Assembly: GCA_040221975.1 (NCBI GenBank)
Contig: JAVJWR010000027.1
Coordinates: 85,692 to 149,691, forward strand
Direction of reading: 5' to 3'
Length of the DNA stretch: 64,000 bases
Source: Haliea sp040221975
GTDB taxonomy: Bacteria > Pseudomonadota > Gammaproteobacteria > Pseudomonadales > Halieaceae
Positions 26,583-35,262 of this stretch are shown here, in pieces (position 1 is the first letter of the stretch; every line of letters begins with the position of its first letter). The notes beneath the pieces were generated by a model, which was not told the origin of the DNA, did not search any database, and was given only the letters and a program-made list of their open reading frames with translations. A program made the translations under genes and the position numbers.

Positions 26583-27935
26583 TCAAAGCGTGTTCAGGTA
26601 GGAGAGCAGGTCGTCGATGGACTGCTCGTTCTGCAGTGACCGCGACATCAGCACCATCTGCTGGCCGTAGCGGTCGTCGCTGTGGCCGCCGCGCACGCCC
26701 TTGCGGAAATTCTCCAGCTGCCGGCGGATGTACCAATCCTGCAACCCGGCCAGGCCCGGCGCCTGCAGGGCCTCGTTACCCTGGGCCCGGCTGCCATGGC
26801 AGGCGCCACAGCTGTTGTAGTGGGCGGCGCCCCGGTGCGGATCGCCGCTGACTGTGCCTGCAGTGTCCGACGCTGGCAGCGAGGCCAGCCAGGCGGAAAC
26901 ATCCCGCACTGCCTCCCGACTGCCCAGGACAGCGGCCATGGGCGCCATCTGCTGACCATAGGTATCGGCCTCGTGTGCACCGCGAATACCCTGTTGGTAG
27001 TGTTGCAGCTGGCGCTGCAGATACCAGGCCGGGAGGCCCGCCAGCTGTGGCGTATTCATGTCCCGGTTGCCTTCACCGTCGGCGCCATGGCAGGCCGCGC
27101 ACACCGCATAGTGCTCCTGCCCGGCAACGGGATCGCCCCGGCCTTCACCCTGGATTTCGGCCCAGGTACGCTGCCCGGCGAGCCACTGTTCGAAGTCCTG
27201 TGGTTCCTCGACGATGACATTGCCGCGCATGGCGTAGTGGGCGATGCCGCACAGCTCCATGCACATCACATCGAAGCGGCCGGTGCGGGTGGGGGTGAAC
27301 CAGACGTAACTGACGGTGCCGGGCACCATGTCCATCTTGACCCGGAACTGGGGGACCGCGAAATTGTGCAACACGTCGCGGGAGCGCAGCAGCACCTTGA
27401 CCGACCGGTCCAGCGGCAGGCGCAGGTCTTCGCCACGGACCAGGACGTCATCGGCGCCCGTGGGATCGTTGGGGCTCATGCCAAAAGGATTTTCAGCCGA
27501 CATGAAGCGGGCGTCGACTTCACCCAGCTCACCGTCGGCCCCGGGGAAGCGATAGCTCCACTGCCACTGTTCGCCGAACACCTCTACGACATCGGCGTCC
27601 TCGGGCACGTCGACGAAATCTGCCCACACCACCAGCCCGGGCGCCAGCATGGCGACGATGCCGACGGTGGTGATGCCGGTGAGCCACTTCTCCAGGGAAG
27701 CGTTCTCGGGCTCATAGTCCGCCCGCCGGCCGGCGGTGCTGCGGTAGCGGAATACCGCCAGCGCCAGGAACAGGTTGACGGCGACGAAGACAAAGCCGGT
27801 GATCCACAGGGTAATGTTGATGGTCGTGTCGATAGCTTCCCAGTTGGACGCCAGCGGCGTAAACCACCAGGGGCTCCACCAGTGAAATGCCAGAGAACCG
27901 ACCACCAGCAAGACCAGGGCAATCACGATTTTCAT
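26583..27935 (-). CDS. ctaC: Cytochrome c oxidase subunit II fused to two cytochrome c domains
   Basis: A 450-residue fusion. Two N-terminal TM helices are followed by a CuA cupredoxin domain with His190 (DVLHNFAVPQFRV) and MCMELCGIAHYAMRG (Cys225, Cys229, His233, Met236). Two class I cytochrome c domains then follow: CAACH at 279-283 with distal YGQQMAPM, and CGACH at 376-380 with YGQQMVLM. The usual caa3 subunit II has one such domain. The extra hemes would carry electrons straight to CuA. The start at 27935 has AAGGAGG. It is the first gene of the oxidase operon. Confidence 0.95.
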   Translation of the reverse strand: MKIVIALVLLVVGSLAFHWWSPWWFTPLASNWEAIDTTINITLWITGFVFVAVNLFLALAVFRYRSTAGRRADYEPENASLEKWLTGITTVGIVAMLAPGLVVWADFVDVPEDADVVEVFGEQWQWSYRFPGADGELGEVDARFMSAENPFGMSPNDPTGADDVLVRGEDLRLPLDRSVKVLLRSRDVLHNFAVPQFRVKMDMVPGTVSYVWFTPTRTGRFDVMCMELCGIAHYAMRGNVIVEEPQDFEQWLAGQRTWAEIQGEGRGDPVAGQEHYAVCAACHGADGEGNRDMNTPQLAGLPAWYLQRQLQHYQQGIRGAHEADTYGQQMAPMAAVLGSREAVRDVSAWLASLPASDTAGTVSGDPHRGAAHYNSCGACHGSRAQGNEALQAPGLAGLQDWYIRRQLENFRKGVRGGHSDDRYGQQMVLMSRSLQNEQSIDDLLSYLNTL

Positions 27936-28009
27936 GCCACCTCCTTGTACGCTTGCAGCTGGCGAACGGAACGCCCCGGCCGCTGCGAGCAATTATTCTT
28001 ATGTGTGTT

Positions 28010-28576
28010 TCACTGGTGTCGCCAGGCAGTACCTTTCATCATGTTTTCTATTCTTGCCCGGGTGCTTACAAACCAGCCAGGAGCCGCGGGTCCCTCGCCA
28101 GCTGAGGTGAGTTTGGGGTGGGCGCTGACAATACGCCGCAGGATGTCCTCCTGGGGCTGGCTGACATCGACAAACAGGACGTGCTTGCCGGCTCGCAGAT
28201 CATCGGTGAAACGCTTGAAATCCGAATGCGGCTCCTGGATACCGATCAGGCCTCCCTCCCAGGTACAGAAGCCGAGCACTATGACGGCGAGAAAGATGGG
28301 GGGAACCCAGGTGATGGTGGCGGCGATGCCTGTCGCCCATGTGGCAGCGAGGACAATGGCTGCACCAATGACGCCGATCACCGCGCCGCGTTCGGTGCCG
28401 TGTACGACATCCTTGCGCAGCACCGCTTCCACATCATTCAGCCTGTGGGCCTGTACACCAGCGTCGTCTTCGCTGAGGACATGAATCTGCGGAGTGGAAA
28501 CGCCTGCCTCCTCCAGGTCGCGCTCCACCTGCTCCAGTTCGTCGAGATCATCGCTGAGAAAAAAGTGCCTTTTCAT
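28010..28576 (-). CDS. Two-TM membrane protein of the DUF1269/stress-protein type
   Basis: A 188-residue protein I do not assign a function. It begins MKRHFFLSDDLDELEQVERD, a ferredoxin-like alpha/beta segment seen in general-stress membrane proteins. A glycine-rich TM hairpin (GAVIGVIGAAIVLAATWATG, VPPIFLAVIVLGFCTWEGGL) and a second soluble part (AGKHVLFVDVSQPQEDILRR) follow. This soluble-TM-TM-soluble layout matches DUF1269-like proteins. It lies 74 bases from the start of the oxidase operon on the same strand. Confidence 0.7.
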   Translation of the reverse strand: MKRHFFLSDDLDELEQVERDLEEAGVSTPQIHVLSEDDAGVQAHRLNDVEAVLRKDVVHGTERGAVIGVIGAAIVLAATWATGIAATITWVPPIFLAVIVLGFCTWEGGLIGIQEPHSDFKRFTDDLRAGKHVLFVDVSQPQEDILRRIVSAHPKLTSAGEGPAAPGWFVSTRARIENMMKGTAWRHQ

Positions 28577-28969
28577 TATTGAAATACTCCTCGCCGGATT
28601 GCCGGATGTGCACTTGCTCTGGAGTATAGCACCGCCATTGGGGGGCACCGGCCGAAGCTCCAGGCAGCAGTTTTTTTAAGTCTATTCAGTACTTAGCAGG
28701 GTGGTTCAATAGAAAAAAAAGAGCTAAAAAACACGGTTTTTGCCGGAAAACAAGACTGTTCCTGGTGGTCATTGGTCGCAATCGCGTTCTGCTGAGAACG
28801 TTTTTTTATAAACAGATTTTTTAATAGGCTCAGATGACCTAAGCCGTGATTGCGGCGTGAACCGCCGGGTGCGCGCCAGCGATGTCCGTTTGGCGAACTA
28901 ATAATTTTCGATATAGGGCGACCAGCAGTTAGGATAGAGCCTTCGATCAAGGGCATTGGAGTCGCAGGC
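28577..28969 (+). promoter_or_regulatory. 393-base divergent intergenic region with AT-rich leader and possible kinase promoter
   Basis: No gene is seen here. The middle (about 28660-28830) is strikingly AT-rich with A and T runs. A weak sigma70-like pair, TTGGCG at 28890-28895 and TATAGG at 28912-28917 (16-base spacing), lies 53 bases upstream of the kinase ATG. A hairpin followed by seven Ts lies further upstream at 28785-28807 and is listed separately. Confidence 0.4.
28785..28807 (+). terminator. Intrinsic-terminator-like hairpin with T7 tail in an intergenic region
   Basis: CGTTCT (28785-28790) pairs with AGAACG (28795-28800) across a GCTG loop and is followed directly by seven Ts. It reads on the plus strand, but no plus-strand gene lies upstream in the 209 bases before it. 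It may therefore end a small RNA or act as an attenuator in a long kinase leader. Confidence 0.5.
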
Positions 28970-30514
28970 ATGGCAAAGGCAGGAGGTACCAGGGAGCACT
29001 CTGGCGAGGAAGGTGACAAGACGGTACTGGCGGACACTGCGGACCAGACCGTCGTCGCCCCGGCATCCGAGCCCGATGCCCTGCCGCCTTTACCCGAGGG
29101 CAATGAAGACGAGACTCTGCTGGCAACACCTGCTGCCGCCGCTGGCCCGGGCCTGAATACCGCAGCCGAGCTGCCCACCCGGGCGGTCGACGAGGACAGC
29201 ACCCAGGTCAATACCCATCCCGGCGCGTCGCCCCTGACCGGGCGCAGCTACGTACCCCATTCCAGCAATGTCATCAAGGACCGCTTCGTGCTGGAGTCCC
29301 GGCTCGGCAAGGGTGGCATGGGCCAGGTCTACAAGGCGCGAGACCTGCGCAAGGAAGAGGCCAACGACGACAATCCCTGGGTCGCGATCAAGTTTCTCGG
29401 TGAAGAATTCAGTCGCCACCCCAAGGCCCTGATCAGCCTGCAGCGGGAGGCGAAAAAATCGCAACAGCTCGCGCACCCCAATGTGCTGACCGTGTACGAC
29501 TTCGACCGCGATGGCGACCGGGTCTACATGACCATGGAGATGCTGCAGGGTGACGCCCTGTCGGGTCTCAAGAACATCAAGTTCGCCGAAGGCAAGGAAC
29601 CGGACAACGAGACCCTGATCGAGCAGATGGCCAGCGGCCTCGCCTACGCGCACGAAAACGGCCTGGTGCACTCGGACTTCAAGCCGGACAATGTGTTTGT
29701 CACTACTGACGGCCGGGTCAAGATCCTCGACTTCGGCATTGCCCGGATCATGGATTCCGCGGTGCACAAGGACAGTTTCGACGCCGGTGAACTGGGGGCC
29801 ATGACCCTGCGCTATGCCTCCCTGGAAATGCTGCTCAGGGACAGTGATCCCCATCCCGCCGACGATGTCTACGCCCTCGGTTTGATTGCCTACCAGTTGT
29901 ACACCGGTGCCCATCCCTACGGCGGCAGAACGGCACTGGACGCGCTGGAGCAGGGCCTGAAGCCACAGCCGATTAAAGGCATCAAGCGCCACCAGTGGCG
30001 CGCCATTGCCGGTGCCATCGCCCTGCAGCGGGCGCACCGGACGCCCAGCGCGGAGCAGTTCCTCAAGGAGTTTTCGGGCACCAGCAGGCGCAACCGGATG
30101 CTGCTGGCAATGGTGCTGGTACTGGCGCTGGCCTCGGGTTACTTCGCCTGGGAAGCGAGCAAGCCGGAGGGGCCCGCGGTGCCCTTTGCGGAGCTGCCGG
30201 CGCAGGTTCAGGACGAGTTCCGCAGTCACATCGACCGCGGTCAGCAGTCGGCAGAGATCGGCGACTGGGATGGGGCCTCCCGCTATTTCATCGCTGCCTA
30301 CGCACTGCATCCGCGCAATCCCGAAGCCGAAAACGGTTTGCGCATGCTGGTCCAGCACCTGGTGGAAGTCGCGCCCACCATGGTGACGCCGCGGCAGCAG
30401 GAGTATCTGTTGAGGTTGATGGATGCCTACGCCGGGGAGAACGAGTTCCTGGCCAACAATCGCCAGTTGGCGCAGCTGCGAGATACGCTGCGGGCGCGGC
30501 TGGATCCGCAGTAG
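28970..30514 (+). CDS. Membrane Ser/Thr protein kinase (Hanks type)
   Basis: A 514-residue kinase. An acidic, low-complexity N-terminal part (1-100) with several TxxL/TxVxxx segments that could be phosphorylated is followed by the kinase domain. Visible there are LGKGGMGQVYKARDLRK, VAIKFL (Lys141), HSDFKPDNV (Asp236; HSD in place of HRD) and DFGIAR (Asp254). The APE motif is replaced by SLEM, as in other bacterial kinases. A TM helix (MLLAMVLVLALASGYFAWEA, about 377-396) leads to a C-terminal region with TPR-like helices. The neighbouring genes, a hydrolase and a caspase-fold lipoprotein, may share its pathway. Confidence 0.92.
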   Translation: MAKAGGTREHSGEEGDKTVLADTADQTVVAPASEPDALPPLPEGNEDETLLATPAAAAGPGLNTAAELPTRAVDEDSTQVNTHPGASPLTGRSYVPHSSNVIKDRFVLESRLGKGGMGQVYKARDLRKEEANDDNPWVAIKFLGEEFSRHPKALISLQREAKKSQQLAHPNVLTVYDFDRDGDRVYMTMEMLQGDALSGLKNIKFAEGKEPDNETLIEQMASGLAYAHENGLVHSDFKPDNVFVTTDGRVKILDFGIARIMDSAVHKDSFDAGELGAMTLRYASLEMLLRDSDPHPADDVYALGLIAYQLYTGAHPYGGRTALDALEQGLKPQPIKGIKRHQWRAIAGAIALQRAHRTPSAEQFLKEFSGTSRRNRMLLAMVLVLALASGYFAWEASKPEGPAVPFAELPAQVQDEFRSHIDRGQQSAEIGDWDGASRYFIAAYALHPRNPEAENGLRMLVQHLVEVAPTMVTPRQQEYLLRLMDAYAGENEFLANNRQLAQLRDTLRARLDPQ

Positions 30515-30532
30515 CCGTGACGGTCGCTGGCG

Positions 30533-31375
30533 TCAGTCGCCGCTCGCCAGCACACTGTCCAGCAGCCCGGGCCACGCTTCCACCCAGCAGCAGTGGTGGT
30601 CGAAGTCTGCATGCAGCCGGTACTCTGCATCGGGGTGACGTTCCCGGTAGCGGGCGGTCGTTGTGGGTGGCACTATCCTGTCCAGGCCGCCGGCGAGGTG
30701 GACCTGCCGGAAGGCGGCGCCGGGTCCAATTTCCAGCGCCGGGTTCAGGGAGCCTGTCAGCGGCAGGTGCCGGTGATATTCGGTCCAGGCCGCTGTGTCC
30801 AGGTTGCTGGCGACAGTGACCACGGTGGTGGGCAGCGTCTGCTGCTGCGCCAGCAGCAGTGCCAGCGCGCCGCCGCCGCTGTAGCCCACCAGCACCAGTG
30901 ACGCAGGCTGGTATTCCGCGAGCAGCCCTTGCACCGCCTCCGCGAGCGCGTCCAGGACTGCCGGTGAGTAGCGCCCCTCCGTCCACAGGTCCGGTTCGCA
31001 TGGAGGGGAGGGTGTTCCCGGCTGGTGATAGCAGGGCCGGCCCAGCAGCAGTGCCGGGTAGGGGGCCGCCAGCATCAGGTCCAGCGCCACCGCGCTGCGC
31101 CCTGTGGGGTTGGCGGCTCGCTCCCTGCCCAGCCAGGGGCGCCCATCACCCTCGAGGTACAGGTGCAGCCGCTCGCCCCGCACCGGTTCGGTCCGGGCCA
31201 GCACCGGGAGAGTGAAGGGGCCGCCCGGTACGTGCCGGAGACTGAGACCGTGCCGTTCGGCGAGTTGGTCTGCATCCGGGATACCGCTGCAGGCAACCAG
31301 TAGCGACACGGTTAGCAAAACCAGCCATCGGCGCTTGTGGCCATACCGCGAATGAATTATGTTCGAAGCCTCCAT
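30533..31375 (-). CDS. Alpha/beta hydrolase, probable lipoprotein
   Basis: A 280-residue hydrolase. Starting at 31375 (MEASNIIHSRYGHKRRWLVL) gives a signal ending in the lipobox LLVACSG. The nucleophile elbow is LVLVGYSGGGALALLLAQ. A late Asp (AGGLDRIVPP) and a His in ADFDHHCCWVEAW could complete the triad. Substrate and partner are unknown. It is convergent with the kinase gene (18 bases apart) and divergent from the caspase-fold lipoprotein, with which it shares about 70 bases of control region. Confidence 0.78.
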   Translation of the reverse strand: MEASNIIHSRYGHKRRWLVLLTVSLLVACSGIPDADQLAERHGLSLRHVPGGPFTLPVLARTEPVRGERLHLYLEGDGRPWLGRERAANPTGRSAVALDLMLAAPYPALLLGRPCYHQPGTPSPPCEPDLWTEGRYSPAVLDALAEAVQGLLAEYQPASLVLVGYSGGGALALLLAQQQTLPTTVVTVASNLDTAAWTEYHRHLPLTGSLNPALEIGPGAAFRQVHLAGGLDRIVPPTTTARYRERHPDAEYRLHADFDHHCCWVEAWPGLLDSVLASGD

Positions 31376-31445
31376 GAAAATAACAGCGGGTTCCCGTGCC
31401 ATGACCAGTGTATTTCCGTCCCTTCCGCCTGCCGTCGGCCGCACC

Positions 31446-33011
31446 ATGCGCAACGCTTGCCTGGCTGCCGCAGCTTCGGCCCTGCTGGCCGCCTGTGCCG
31501 GCAGCCCGGGAGGCCCGGTCGAGATTCCCGAGGGCGCGGCCGTCGCCGACCTCTACATTGTAGACTGCCTGTTGCCGGGGCAGGTACGTCAGCTGGGCAA
31601 CTCCACTTATCTCACCCCGCGACGACCCACCCGCACGACCGCTCAGGACTGTCGCCTGCGTGGCGGCGAGTATGTGTCCTTTGACCGGGCGGATTACAAG
31701 ACGGCGCTGCGGGTCTGGCTGCCGGCGGCCGAGGCTGGCGATGCCGATGCGCAGAATTCCGTGGGTGAAATTTTCGAGCGCGGCCTCGGTACGGAGCCCA
31801 ATTACGAAGTGGCCGCCCTGTGGTTCAAACGCGCGGCAGAGCAGGGCCACAAGGGTGCGCAGTTCAATCTCGGTACCCTCTACGAAACCGGCAAGGGAGT
31901 GCCGCTGGACAAGGCCGAGGCCCTGAACTGGTATCGCCAGGCCTGGGGCCTGGCCGAGGACCAGCTGGTGTACAAGTCTGATGCAGAAGCGGCGCTGCTG
32001 GCCAAGGCCGAGGAGAATGTGGCCCTGCAGGCTGAAAACACCACGTTGGCGGAACAGATGGCACAGGCGCGCGTCGAGCGCGAGAAGGCCCGGGCCGAGG
32101 CGGCCGCCGCGAAAGCAGAGGCCGCGTCAGCGAGAGCGGATGCTGCGACGACGCCTGCCCCAGCCCCATCTCCCCCGCCGGTTGCCCAGCCAGAACCGCT
32201 GGTGGAGAGTGGCCTGGTGAGTATCGGTGCCGATACGGCAGCCCCGGGCGGGGACATCTCCAGGGATGGCCGCAATTACGGCCGCTACTACGCCCTGGTC
32301 ATCGGCAATGGCAGTTACCAGTTCCTGGATGACCTGCAAACGCCGGCTTCCGATGTGGACAAGATCGCCCGCGTGCTGAGTGACAAGTACGGTTTTGCCG
32401 TGCAGGTACTGAAGAACACCAGCGACGTCGGTGTGCTGCGCGCGCTCAACCAGCTCAACGAGGTACTGGAAGAAAACGACAACCTGCTGATCTACTACGC
32501 CGGCTACGGCAACCGCAGGCCGGTCGGCGCCTACGAGGCGGGTTACTGGCTGCCGGTCAATGCCGAGCCGCCACCCAACGACACCTTCTGGGTACCCACC
32601 GAGCAGGTCAGCAGCCACCTGGCCCGGCTGCCGGCCCGGCGCATCATGGTGGTGACTGACTCCGCCTTCGCCGGCCTGCTGGCGGACAACCCGGCTTTCC
32701 TGCTGGCCAGCGGCCCCGACGCCCTGCTCAGCGACGCCTACATCGGCCTGCGCTTCCCCAACAAGTCGCGCCTGCTGCTGACCTCCGGCCAGGACTTCCC
32801 CCTGGCCAGCGAGCGCGACCCGGGCACCTCGGTATTTGCCGAAGCTTTCATCCGCGCCCTGCAGGACAACGAGGCGGTGATCACCGGCCCCGCCCTGTTC
32901 CTCAGCATGCTGGACCTGCTGGACGAGAGCCTGCCGGGCCTGGACCCCGAGTTCAAGGCCATCAAGCGGGCGGGCGATGAGGTCGGCGAGTTCTACTTCG
33001 TGGCGCGATAA
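31446..33011 (+). CDS. Sel1-repeat lipoprotein with catalytically dead caspase (C14) domain
   Basis: A 521-residue lipoprotein. The start at 31446 gives a compact lipobox signal (MRNACLAAAASALLAACAG, Cys17); in-frame starts at 31401 and 31374 also exist. Sel1-like repeats (KTALRVWLPAAEAGDADAQN, ALWFKRAAEQGHKGAQFNLG) precede an Ala/Glu-rich coiled coil and a Pro-rich linker. The caspase-like fold follows (YYALVIGNGSYQFLDDLQTP, ASDVDKIARVLSDKYGFAV). The catalytic His of the usual YYAGHG is Tyr354 (YYAGYGN), and the Cys of DxCxxG is Ala407 (VTDSAFAGLL). It is thus a predicted pseudo-protease, perhaps a scaffold or sensor for the kinase nearby. Confidence 0.88.
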   Translation: MRNACLAAAASALLAACAGSPGGPVEIPEGAAVADLYIVDCLLPGQVRQLGNSTYLTPRRPTRTTAQDCRLRGGEYVSFDRADYKTALRVWLPAAEAGDADAQNSVGEIFERGLGTEPNYEVAALWFKRAAEQGHKGAQFNLGTLYETGKGVPLDKAEALNWYRQAWGLAEDQLVYKSDAEAALLAKAEENVALQAENTTLAEQMAQARVEREKARAEAAAAKAEAASARADAATTPAPAPSPPPVAQPEPLVESGLVSIGADTAAPGGDISRDGRNYGRYYALVIGNGSYQFLDDLQTPASDVDKIARVLSDKYGFAVQVLKNTSDVGVLRALNQLNEVLEENDNLLIYYAGYGNRRPVGAYEAGYWLPVNAEPPPNDTFWVPTEQVSSHLARLPARRIMVVTDSAFAGLLADNPAFLLASGPDALLSDAYIGLRFPNKSRLLLTSGQDFPLASERDPGTSVFAEAFIRALQDNEAVITGPALFLSMLDLLDESLPGLDPEFKAIKRAGDEVGEFYFVAR

Positions 33012-33030
33012 AAGGGCGGTGAGGAAACAG

Positions 33031-33059
33031 TTGAGGAAACCCGCCGACGCCCTTATAAT
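33031..33059 (+). promoter_or_regulatory. Sigma70 promoter of the tRNA-Val gene
   Basis: TTGAGG (33031-33036) and a perfect TATAAT (33054-33059) are separated by 17 bases. They lie 18 bases upstream of the tRNA 5' end, as expected for a strong stable-RNA promoter. Confidence 0.85.
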
Positions 33060-33076
33060 CGCGCCCCTCAGTCAAC

Positions 33077-33153
<77 letters not shown>

Positions 33154-33154
33154 A

Positions 33155-33191
33155 ACAAAAGACCCCGCCGCAGGCGGGGTTTTTTGTTTGG
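33155..33191 (+). terminator. Rho-independent terminator of tRNA-Val
   Basis: CCCCGCC (33163-33169) pairs with GGCGGGG (33173-33179) across a GCA loop, followed by six Ts and a further T-rich stretch. The flanking A-rich 5' side extends the pairing. Confidence 0.92.
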
Positions 33192-33268
33192 TCAAAGGCT
33201 GGATGAGAACTGGCGCCAGTTCGACAAACTGTCACTGAATAGGTGGACTCGCGGCCCGTTCAAGGCCC

Positions 33269-34171
33269 CTACAGTGCGGTGACGCGCGGCATTTCCTGGC
33301 GTAGATAGTTCGCCAAGGCCTCGACCACGGCGGGTACGCCCTTGCGCGAGGGCATCAGCAGGCTGATCCGTGCGTCCCCCGCCGACCAGTCCGGCAATAC
33401 GGCAACCAGGCGACCGCTGGCCACATCATCGCGGCAGACGTAAAACGGCAGAGCCACGATGCCCAGCCCTTGGGCGGCTGCACATTTCAATGTCACCATG
33501 TCATCGCTGCTGAGGCGGGCGCTGAAGGGAATCTCGACTCTGCGCCCACCGCTGCCAGTAAGCGACCACAGTCCGTCATCGCGCCCCCAGCCGATCCTCA
33601 GACCCGCGTGGCCGCGCAGGTCATCGGGCGTCGAGGGTTTGCCCGTTCGCTCAAGGTAATCCCGACCTGCGAACAGTCGCCAGGGAGAGGGAGCAAGCTG
33701 CCGTTGAATCAGGCTGGAGTCGGGCAGCGCATCCATGTGGCCGCGGATTGCCATGTCGATGCCCGCTTCCACGATGTCGATGGACTCATTGGTGACCTGC
33801 TGGGCCACGTCGACCAGGGGGTTGGTCACCATGAACTGTGTGATGATGTCGTTGAGGACGAACTGCGCCATGCCGACGGAACAGGACAGACTCACGCGCC
33901 CCCGCAGCGCCTGAGTATGGGTCTTTACCGCCGCCTCCGCAGCTTCCATCTCATCGATGGCGGCGCGCGCGTAGCGGTAAAACTCGAGCCCGAGCTCTGT
34001 TACCACGAACTGTCGGGATGTCCGCTGGATGAGTCGGATGCCGAGGCGGTCCTCGAGTTGCTGCAGGTGGCGACTCAAACGGGATTTTGGGATGTTCAAT
34101 GCACGGCTCGCGGGCGCGAAACCCCGCTTTTCAACCACGTGGACAAAGTAGAAGTAGTCGTTCAGATCCAT
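33269..34171 (-). CDS. LysR-type regulator divergent from pirin
   Basis: A 300-residue LysR-type regulator. The start MDLNDYFYFVHVVEKRGFAP leads directly into the winged HTH (ASRALNIPKSRLSRHLQQLE), and the ligand-binding domain begins near residue 90. The open frame has 18 more N-terminal codons that the family normally lacks. It is divergent from the pirin gene with 209 bases between starts, and probably controls it. Close relatives regulate quinone or redox-linked pirin genes, but the inducer is unknown here. Confidence 0.88.
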   Translation of the reverse strand: MDLNDYFYFVHVVEKRGFAPASRALNIPKSRLSRHLQQLEDRLGIRLIQRTSRQFVVTELGLEFYRYARAAIDEMEAAEAAVKTHTQALRGRVSLSCSVGMAQFVLNDIITQFMVTNPLVDVAQQVTNESIDIVEAGIDMAIRGHMDALPDSSLIQRQLAPSPWRLFAGRDYLERTGKPSTPDDLRGHAGLRIGWGRDDGLWSLTGSGGRRVEIPFSARLSSDDMVTLKCAAAQGLGIVALPFYVCRDDVASGRLVAVLPDWSAGDARISLLMPSRKGVPAVVEALANYLRQEMPRVTAL

Positions 34172-34288
34172 GTTGCTCGTCTTCCCCCGGGTCCCGCGAT
34201 AGCCGCGTGCCGTCGTGATCATCACCAGGGCTTCACGGTGAACCGCCGTGGACTGTGCGGCCCGCTATCGCAGATGGTACTTTATCGG

Positions 34289-34300
34289 TCCATATATGGA
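34289..34300. promoter_or_regulatory. Perfect 12-bp palindrome in the LysR/pirin divergent region
   Basis: TCCATATATGGA reads the same on both strands. It lies about 80 bases before the pirin start in an AT-rich stretch that also holds TTTCCAATTGTG and TTGTTTAATATCC. It is a good candidate operator for the adjacent LysR regulator. Confidence 0.45.
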
Positions 34301-34380
34301 ACAATGGTTTCCAATTGTGTCACTTTTGATTGTTTAATATCCATGGTTTTATGGGGCCATCCAGCAAGGAGTCCACGACC

Positions 34381-35262
34381 ATGAATGCACACACTGCGAT
34401 TACCTCATCCCAGTCCGGGACCGTTTCACCCATCACTGGCCCCATCGCCGGACGTACCCTTGAAATTGGCTCTGGTTTTCAGGCCCAGAGCTTCAAGTAC
34501 GCAGACTTTGGCGGAGCGATGGACCCGCTGATCATGGTGGACCATTTCACCATGAGCGAGTCCACCTTCGGCCCGCACGGCCACGCTGGCATCTCCGCGG
34601 TATCCGTACTCTTTGAAGACAGCGTCGGCGCCTTCAACAATCGCGACTCTCTGGACCACGACATTGATCTGATGCCGGGCGACCTCTACTGGCTCAAGGC
34701 CGGAAAGGGCGGCATGCACGATGAGAAGCCTCGCCCCGGCAGCCGTGCCCACGGTCTGCAGATGTTCGTGAATCTTCCGGCGGAGCAGAAATATGACGAC
34801 CCAATCGCCCTCCATGTAAAGGCCGGGGACATGCCGATTATTGAAGGTAGTGGCTATCGCGTCCGAGTTGTTCTGGGCGAAAGCAATGGCGTGCAGGGAG
34901 CCAGGTCGCCGGCCCTGCCCATGACGATTCTGGATATGCAACTGAGCGCCGCTGGCCGGTTCTCCCATAGCCTTCTCGCGCAACAGGCCGCCTGGCTCCA
35001 CGCCGTCGACGGCAGCGCGACAATCCTCATCGACGGGCGCGAGTATCCCCTGCCCGCAGGGCGTGCTCTTGCACTGCGTGGAGACGCAACGTGGGGGGAG
35101 CTAACGATCAGCTCTCGTGACGGCGCCCAGGTGGCGCTGGTGCAGGGGCAACCGCTGCACGAAAAGTTCGTCCAGCGGGGCCCGTTTGCCATGGCGACCG
35201 AGGAGGAGGTCACCGCCGTTGCCGCCGCCTGTGAACGCGGAGAATTCGGTACGATCCAGTAG
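34381..35262 (+). CDS. Pirin family protein
   Basis: A 293-residue bicupin of the pirin family. AAGGAG precedes the ATG at 34381. The metal site of the first cupin is visible in FGPHGHAGISAVSVLFEDS (HxH) and in KGGMHDEKPRPGSRAHGLQM, which provides a His and an acidic residue, followed by FVNLPAEQKYDDP. Pirins bind Fe and several act as quercetinases or redox regulators. The adjacent LysR gene and the decayed FMN reductase after it point to a redox or quinone-stress unit. Confidence 0.92.
   Translation: MNAHTAITSSQSGTVSPITGPIAGRTLEIGSGFQAQSFKYADFGGAMDPLIMVDHFTMSESTFGPHGHAGISAVSVLFEDSVGAFNNRDSLDHDIDLMPGDLYWLKAGKGGMHDEKPRPGSRAHGLQMFVNLPAEQKYDDPIALHVKAGDMPIIEGSGYRVRVVLGESNGVQGARSPALPMTILDMQLSAAGRFSHSLLAQQAAWLHAVDGSATILIDGREYPLPAGRALALRGDATWGELTISSRDGAQVALVQGQPLHEKFVQRGPFAMATEEEVTAVAAACERGEFGTIQ

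Noticed and set aside
24920..26851. A 643-codon open frame on the plus strand, antisense to the oxidase subunit I and II genes
   Set aside because: The minus-strand oxidase genes are certain. The antisense product is His/Gln/Gly-rich without any family motif, a common result of GC-rich codon bias.
26682..28484. A 600-codon plus-strand open frame opposite the subunit II fusion and the two-TM protein
   Set aside because: It spans two good genes and a spacer antisense, with no domain or start signal.
28680..28830. AT-rich block considered as an origin or attachment site
   Set aside because: No DnaA-box cluster, integrase gene or direct-repeat pair was found; the nearest tRNA is over 4 kb away and shows no duplicated 3' end.
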